DNA from: Ahniella sp.
Lineage (GTDB): Bacteria; Pseudomonadota; Gammaproteobacteria; Xanthomonadales; Ahniellaceae
NCBI GenBank assembly: GCA_016712105.1
Contig: JADJRU010000009.1
Span: 124,001-188,000 of the forward strand
DNA length: 64,000 nt
Reading direction: 5' to 3'
The notes beneath the pieces were generated by a model, which ran no database searches, was not told the DNA's origin, and saw only the letters and a list, made by a program, of their open reading frames with translations. A program made the translations under genes and the position numbers. This document shows, piece by piece, positions 61,906 through 64,000 of this stretch; position 1 is the first letter of the stretch; each line of letters opens with the position of its first letter.

Positions 61906-61981
61906 TGGGGCGTCGCCAAGTCGGTAAGGCACGGGATTTTGATTCCCGCATTCGAAGGTTCGAGTCCTTCCGCCCCAGCCA
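61906..61981 (+). tRNA. tRNA-Gln (anticodon TTG), CCA encoded
   Basis: A 76-base cloverleaf: acceptor TGGGGCG pairs with CGCCCCA, D arm GCCAAGTCGGTAAGGC, anticodon stem CGGGA/TCCCG with loop TTTTGAT (anticodon TTG), T arm with GGTTCGAGTCC, then G and CCA. Located between ispE and prs, a common place for tRNA-Gln in gammaproteobacteria. The antisense frame reading RKDSNLRMRESKS is a translation of this gene and was not called. Confidence 0.98.
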
Positions 61982-62013
61982 TATTCTCTTTTTGTTGTCA
62001 CCTCGGGTGAACC

Positions 62014-62970
62014 GTGAAAGCTGACGGAATTCTGGTTTTTGCCGGCAACGCCCATCGCGCGCTGGCCCTGTCGGTTTGCCGACAATTGGGTGTACCGCTG
62101 GGCAAGGCATTGGTGGGCAAGTTCTCGGATGGCGAGTCCCAGATCGAGATCGAAGAAAACGTGCGCCGCCAGGAAGTGTTCGTGCTGCAGCCAACCTGTG
62201 CGCCGACAGCCGAAAACTTCATGGAGTTGTGCGTACTGATCGACGCACTGAAGCGCGCCTCGGCGGCTTCGGTCACGGCGGTCATGCCCTACTTCGGTTA
62301 CGCACGCCAGGATCGTCGCCCGCGTTCTGCGCGCGTACCGATCACGGCGAAAGTGGCTGCGAAGATGCTGCAGGCAGTTGGCACTGATCGTGTCCTCACG
62401 GTCGACGTCCACGCCGATCAGATCCAGGGCTTTTTCGATATCCCGATGGATAACGTCTACGCCTCGCCCGTATTGCTCGCCGATGTCTGGCGTCATCACG
62501 GCACGGACAACCTGATCGTCGTTTCGCCCGACGTTGGCGGCGTGGTCCGCGCCCGCGCCGTCGCGAAGCGACTCGATGATGCCGAACTGGCGATCATCGA
62601 CAAGCGCCGCCCGCGCGCGAACGAAGCGACGGTGATGAACATCATCGGCGACGTGGAAGGCAAGATCTGCGTGCTGGTGGACGACATCGTCGACACCGCC
62701 GGCACCCTGTGTGCCGCGGCCGCAGCACTGAAACAGCGCGGCGCCAAGCGGGTCGTGGCCTACTGTACGCATGCGGTGCTGTCCGGCCCGGCGGTACAGA
62801 ACGTCACCAACGCAGCGCTGGACGAATTGGTGGTGACCGACACCATCCCGCTTTCCGAAGCGGCGAAGGGCTGCCCGAAGATCCGGCAGTTGTCGGTTTC
62901 CGAGTTGTTGGCTGAAACGATGCGTCGCATCGCGTTCGGCGAATCGGTCAGTTCACTGTACGTGGATTGA
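62014..62970 (+). CDS. prs: Ribose-phosphate pyrophosphokinase
   Basis: Makes PRPP from ribose-5-phosphate and ATP, feeding histidine, tryptophan and nucleotide synthesis (hisG, trp and pyr enzymes elsewhere in this window use it). The protein is 318 residues; start is GTG (GGGTGA upstream). Marks: MKADGILVFAGNAHRALALS, GKFSDGESQIEIEENV, PYFGYARQDRRPRSARVPIT, the catalytic VDVHADQIQGFFDIP, and the PRPP loop LVDDIVDTAGT. C-terminus ESVSSLYVD. Directly after tRNA-Gln. Intact. Confidence 0.98.
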   Translation: MKADGILVFAGNAHRALALSVCRQLGVPLGKALVGKFSDGESQIEIEENVRRQEVFVLQPTCAPTAENFMELCVLIDALKRASAASVTAVMPYFGYARQDRRPRSARVPITAKVAAKMLQAVGTDRVLTVDVHADQIQGFFDIPMDNVYASPVLLADVWRHHGTDNLIVVSPDVGGVVRARAVAKRLDDAELAIIDKRRPRANEATVMNIIGDVEGKICVLVDDIVDTAGTLCAAAAALKQRGAKRVVAYCTHAVLSGPAVQNVTNAALDELVVTDTIPLSEAAKGCPKIRQLSVSELLAETMRRIAFGESVSSLYVD

Positions 62971-62973
62971 CCA

Positions 62974-62999
62974 GAACGGCTGAATGAATTCGGCCGTTC
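62974..62999 (+). other. Small inverted repeat between prs and rplY
   Basis: GAACGGC (62974-62980) pairs with GCCGTTC (62993-62999), loop of 12 bases. There is no U-tract, so it is not a clear terminator; it could stabilise the prs message end or act in the rplY leader, which begins about 80 bases downstream. Confidence 0.45.
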
Positions 63000-63078
63000 G
63001 AAGTACATAGCCCCGGACTTGGTCGCGAGGCCGGGCAAATCAAACGATCGCAAGATCAATTTTCATATTGGAAAGAAC

Positions 63079-63846
63079 ATGGCAACGATTCACGAAATTC
63101 AAGCCGAACTTCGCGGTAACGAGGGCAAAGGTGCGAGCCGCCGCCTCCGTCGCGATGGCATGGTGCCGGCAGTGCTGTACGGCGCCAAGCAGGACGCCCA
63201 GGCAATCCAGCTGACCCAGAAGAACACCCAGCTGTACCAGGCTCACGAGTGGTTCTACGCAACGATCCTGCACATGCAGATCAACGGCACTTCCCAGAAG
63301 GTGCTGCTGCGTGACATCCAGCGTCACCCGTTCAAGACCACCATCATGCACCTCGACTTCCAGCGCGTGTCCGAGACCGAGAAGCTGCGCCTGAAGGTGC
63401 CGCTGCACTTCCTGAACCAGGAAAAGTCGCCGGCCGGCAAACTCGCAGGCGTCACCATCCTGCACGAAGTGAACGAAGTCGAAATCTACTGCTTGCCGAA
63501 GGACATCCCGGAAGCCGTGAACATCGACCTGATCGACCTCAAGCTCAACGACATCCTGCACTTGTCCGACCTGAAGCTGCCGGAAGGCGTGACCATTCCT
63601 TCGCTGAAGCTCGGCAAGGAACATGACCATGCCGTGGTGATCGCCAAGGAAATCAGGGCCGTGGAAGAAGTGGTCGCCGCAGCCGACGCTGCAGCAGTGC
63701 CGGCTTCTGCCCTCAAGGCTCCTGCCAAGGGTGCAGCGGCCGCCAAGGGCGCAGCTCCTGCCAAGGGTGCCGCTCCGGCCAAGGGCGCAGCTCCTGCCAA
63801 GGGTGCCGCACCTGCCAAGGGCGCTGCCCCGGCCAAGAAGAAGTAA
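63079..63846 (+). CDS. rplY: 50S ribosomal protein L25 (CTC form) with Ala/Pro/Lys repeat tail
   Basis: Binds 5S rRNA. The start MATIHEIQAELRGNEGKGAS has GGAAAG upstream; earlier in-frame codons are not family-like. The L25 domain covers about 1-95 with RRLRRDGMVPAVLYGAK and LRDIQRHPFKTTIMHLDFQ; the TL5/CTC C-terminal beta domain about 96-200 with GVTILHEVNEVEIYCLPKDI. It then has an unusual tail of GAAPAK repeats (about residues 216-252, six near-identical repeats) ending KKK. 255 residues. Expected partner is 5S rRNA in the large subunit; the basic tail probably aids RNA contact. Intact. Confidence 0.95.
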   Translation: MATIHEIQAELRGNEGKGASRRLRRDGMVPAVLYGAKQDAQAIQLTQKNTQLYQAHEWFYATILHMQINGTSQKVLLRDIQRHPFKTTIMHLDFQRVSETEKLRLKVPLHFLNQEKSPAGKLAGVTILHEVNEVEIYCLPKDIPEAVNIDLIDLKLNDILHLSDLKLPEGVTIPSLKLGKEHDHAVVIAKEIRAVEEVVAAADAAAVPASALKAPAKGAAAAKGAAPAKGAAPAKGAAPAKGAAPAKGAAPAKKK

Positions 63847-63859
63847 TCCGGCATTCTGG

Positions 63860-63882
63860 CCCGGTTGCCTCCGGCAACCGGC
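63860..63882 (+). other. Hairpin between rplY and pth
   Basis: CCGGTTGCC, loop TCC, GGCAACCGG (63861-63881) is a strong stem of nine pairs that begins 15 bases after the rplY stop. There is no U-tract after it, so it may be a processing or stability element rather than a full terminator, and pth can be cotranscribed. Confidence 0.55.
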
Positions 63883-63903
63883 TCAGAACCGGGCTATTCA
63901 GTC

Positions 63904-64000
63904 ATGGCAGGTTTGCGCTTGATCGTCGGACTCGGCAACCCCGGATCCGAATACGACCGAACCCGGCACAATGCCGGGTTCTGGTTTTTGGACGCTTTGG
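63904..64000 (+). CDS. pth: Peptidyl-tRNA hydrolase, N-terminal fragment (cut by the window end)
   Basis: The last 97 bases read MAGLRLIVGLGNPGSEYDRT then RHNAGFWFLDAL. LGNPG and the His in RHNAGFW are the family signature (Asn of the LGNPG loop, catalytic His). The enzyme recycles peptidyl-tRNAs released from stalled ribosomes. Position after rplY matches the conserved prs-rplY-pth order. The remaining ~160 residues lie beyond the window. Confidence 0.95.
   Translation, partial: MAGLRLIVGLGNPGSEYDRTRHNAGFWFLDAL

Noticed and set aside
61664..62194. An open frame on the minus strand containing KDSNLRMRESKSRALP
   Set aside because: It is an antisense translation over tRNA-Gln, ispE and prs, not a gene.

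Overview
The window looks like a chromosomal segment of a high-GC Gammaproteobacterium, most likely from the Lysobacterales (Xanthomonadales). This is an inference from the gene sets: a TrpR-like regulator joined to hisGDCBHAF-hisIE, trpBA-accD-folC, dapE-arsC-like-dapD, prfA/hemA diverging from a TPR lipoprotein-lolB-ispE-tRNA-prs-rplY-pth run, many secreted S9/M2 peptidases, a TonB-dependent receptor, and a secreted protein ending in LFRDSFE. No phage, plasmid, insertion sequence or CRISPR array was seen.

Layout. 1-3.8 kb: the N-terminal part of a TonB-dependent receptor, a GYF_2/RDD/pilin-like fusion and a GNAT acetyltransferase. 3.8-9 kb: thiC under a TPP riboswitch, a small secreted Cys protein, a 178-bp tandem repeat, and pyrC with an unknown partner. 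9-13.4 kb: trpB-trpA-accD-folC. 13.6-23.8 kb: an Ntn-hydrolase/DUF2141 fusion, typA, miaA, a DUF1800-DUF1501 pair, a 31-bp perfect inverted repeat and an S9 peptidase. 23.8-31.2 kb: a complete, tightly overlapping histidine operon read on the minus strand behind a TrpR-like regulator. 31.4-34.4 kb: a GbsR/MarR-type regulator coupled to a bd-type (cyanide-insensitive-like) quinol oxidase. 34.4-50.2 kb: NUDIX hydrolase, amino-acid permease, tRNA-Arg, dinB, prolyl oligopeptidase, cysteine synthase, a SPINDLY-type glycosyltransferase, 2,4-dienoyl-CoA reductase, an M2 (ACE-like) peptidase, and the dapE/arsC-like/dapD lysine group. 50.4-56 kb: one giant secreted mosaic protein. 56.4-64 kb: prfA-hemA on the minus strand, and the TPR protein-lolB-ispE-tRNA-Gln-prs-rplY-pth run on the plus strand, cut by the window end.

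The most important caution is frame quality. About twelve genes (folC, the Ntn hydrolase, DUF1800, S9, hisD, cydA, cydB, the permease, prolyl oligopeptidase, the secreted mosaic protein, the TPR lipoprotein, ispE) carry one or more single-base frame interruptions, although the protein continues recognisably in another frame on the far side. Several of these genes are normally essential. Residual indel errors in the sequence are therefore more likely than real gene death. For such genes I give the full span and say where the frame breaks.

Convergent gene ends are often marked by palindromic repeats of several families. The best candidates for something less described are the GYF_2-RDD-pilin fusion, the TrpR-operator-like dyad in front of the regulator-his operon, and the mosaic secreted protein. 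I did not find a clearly new multi-gene system.
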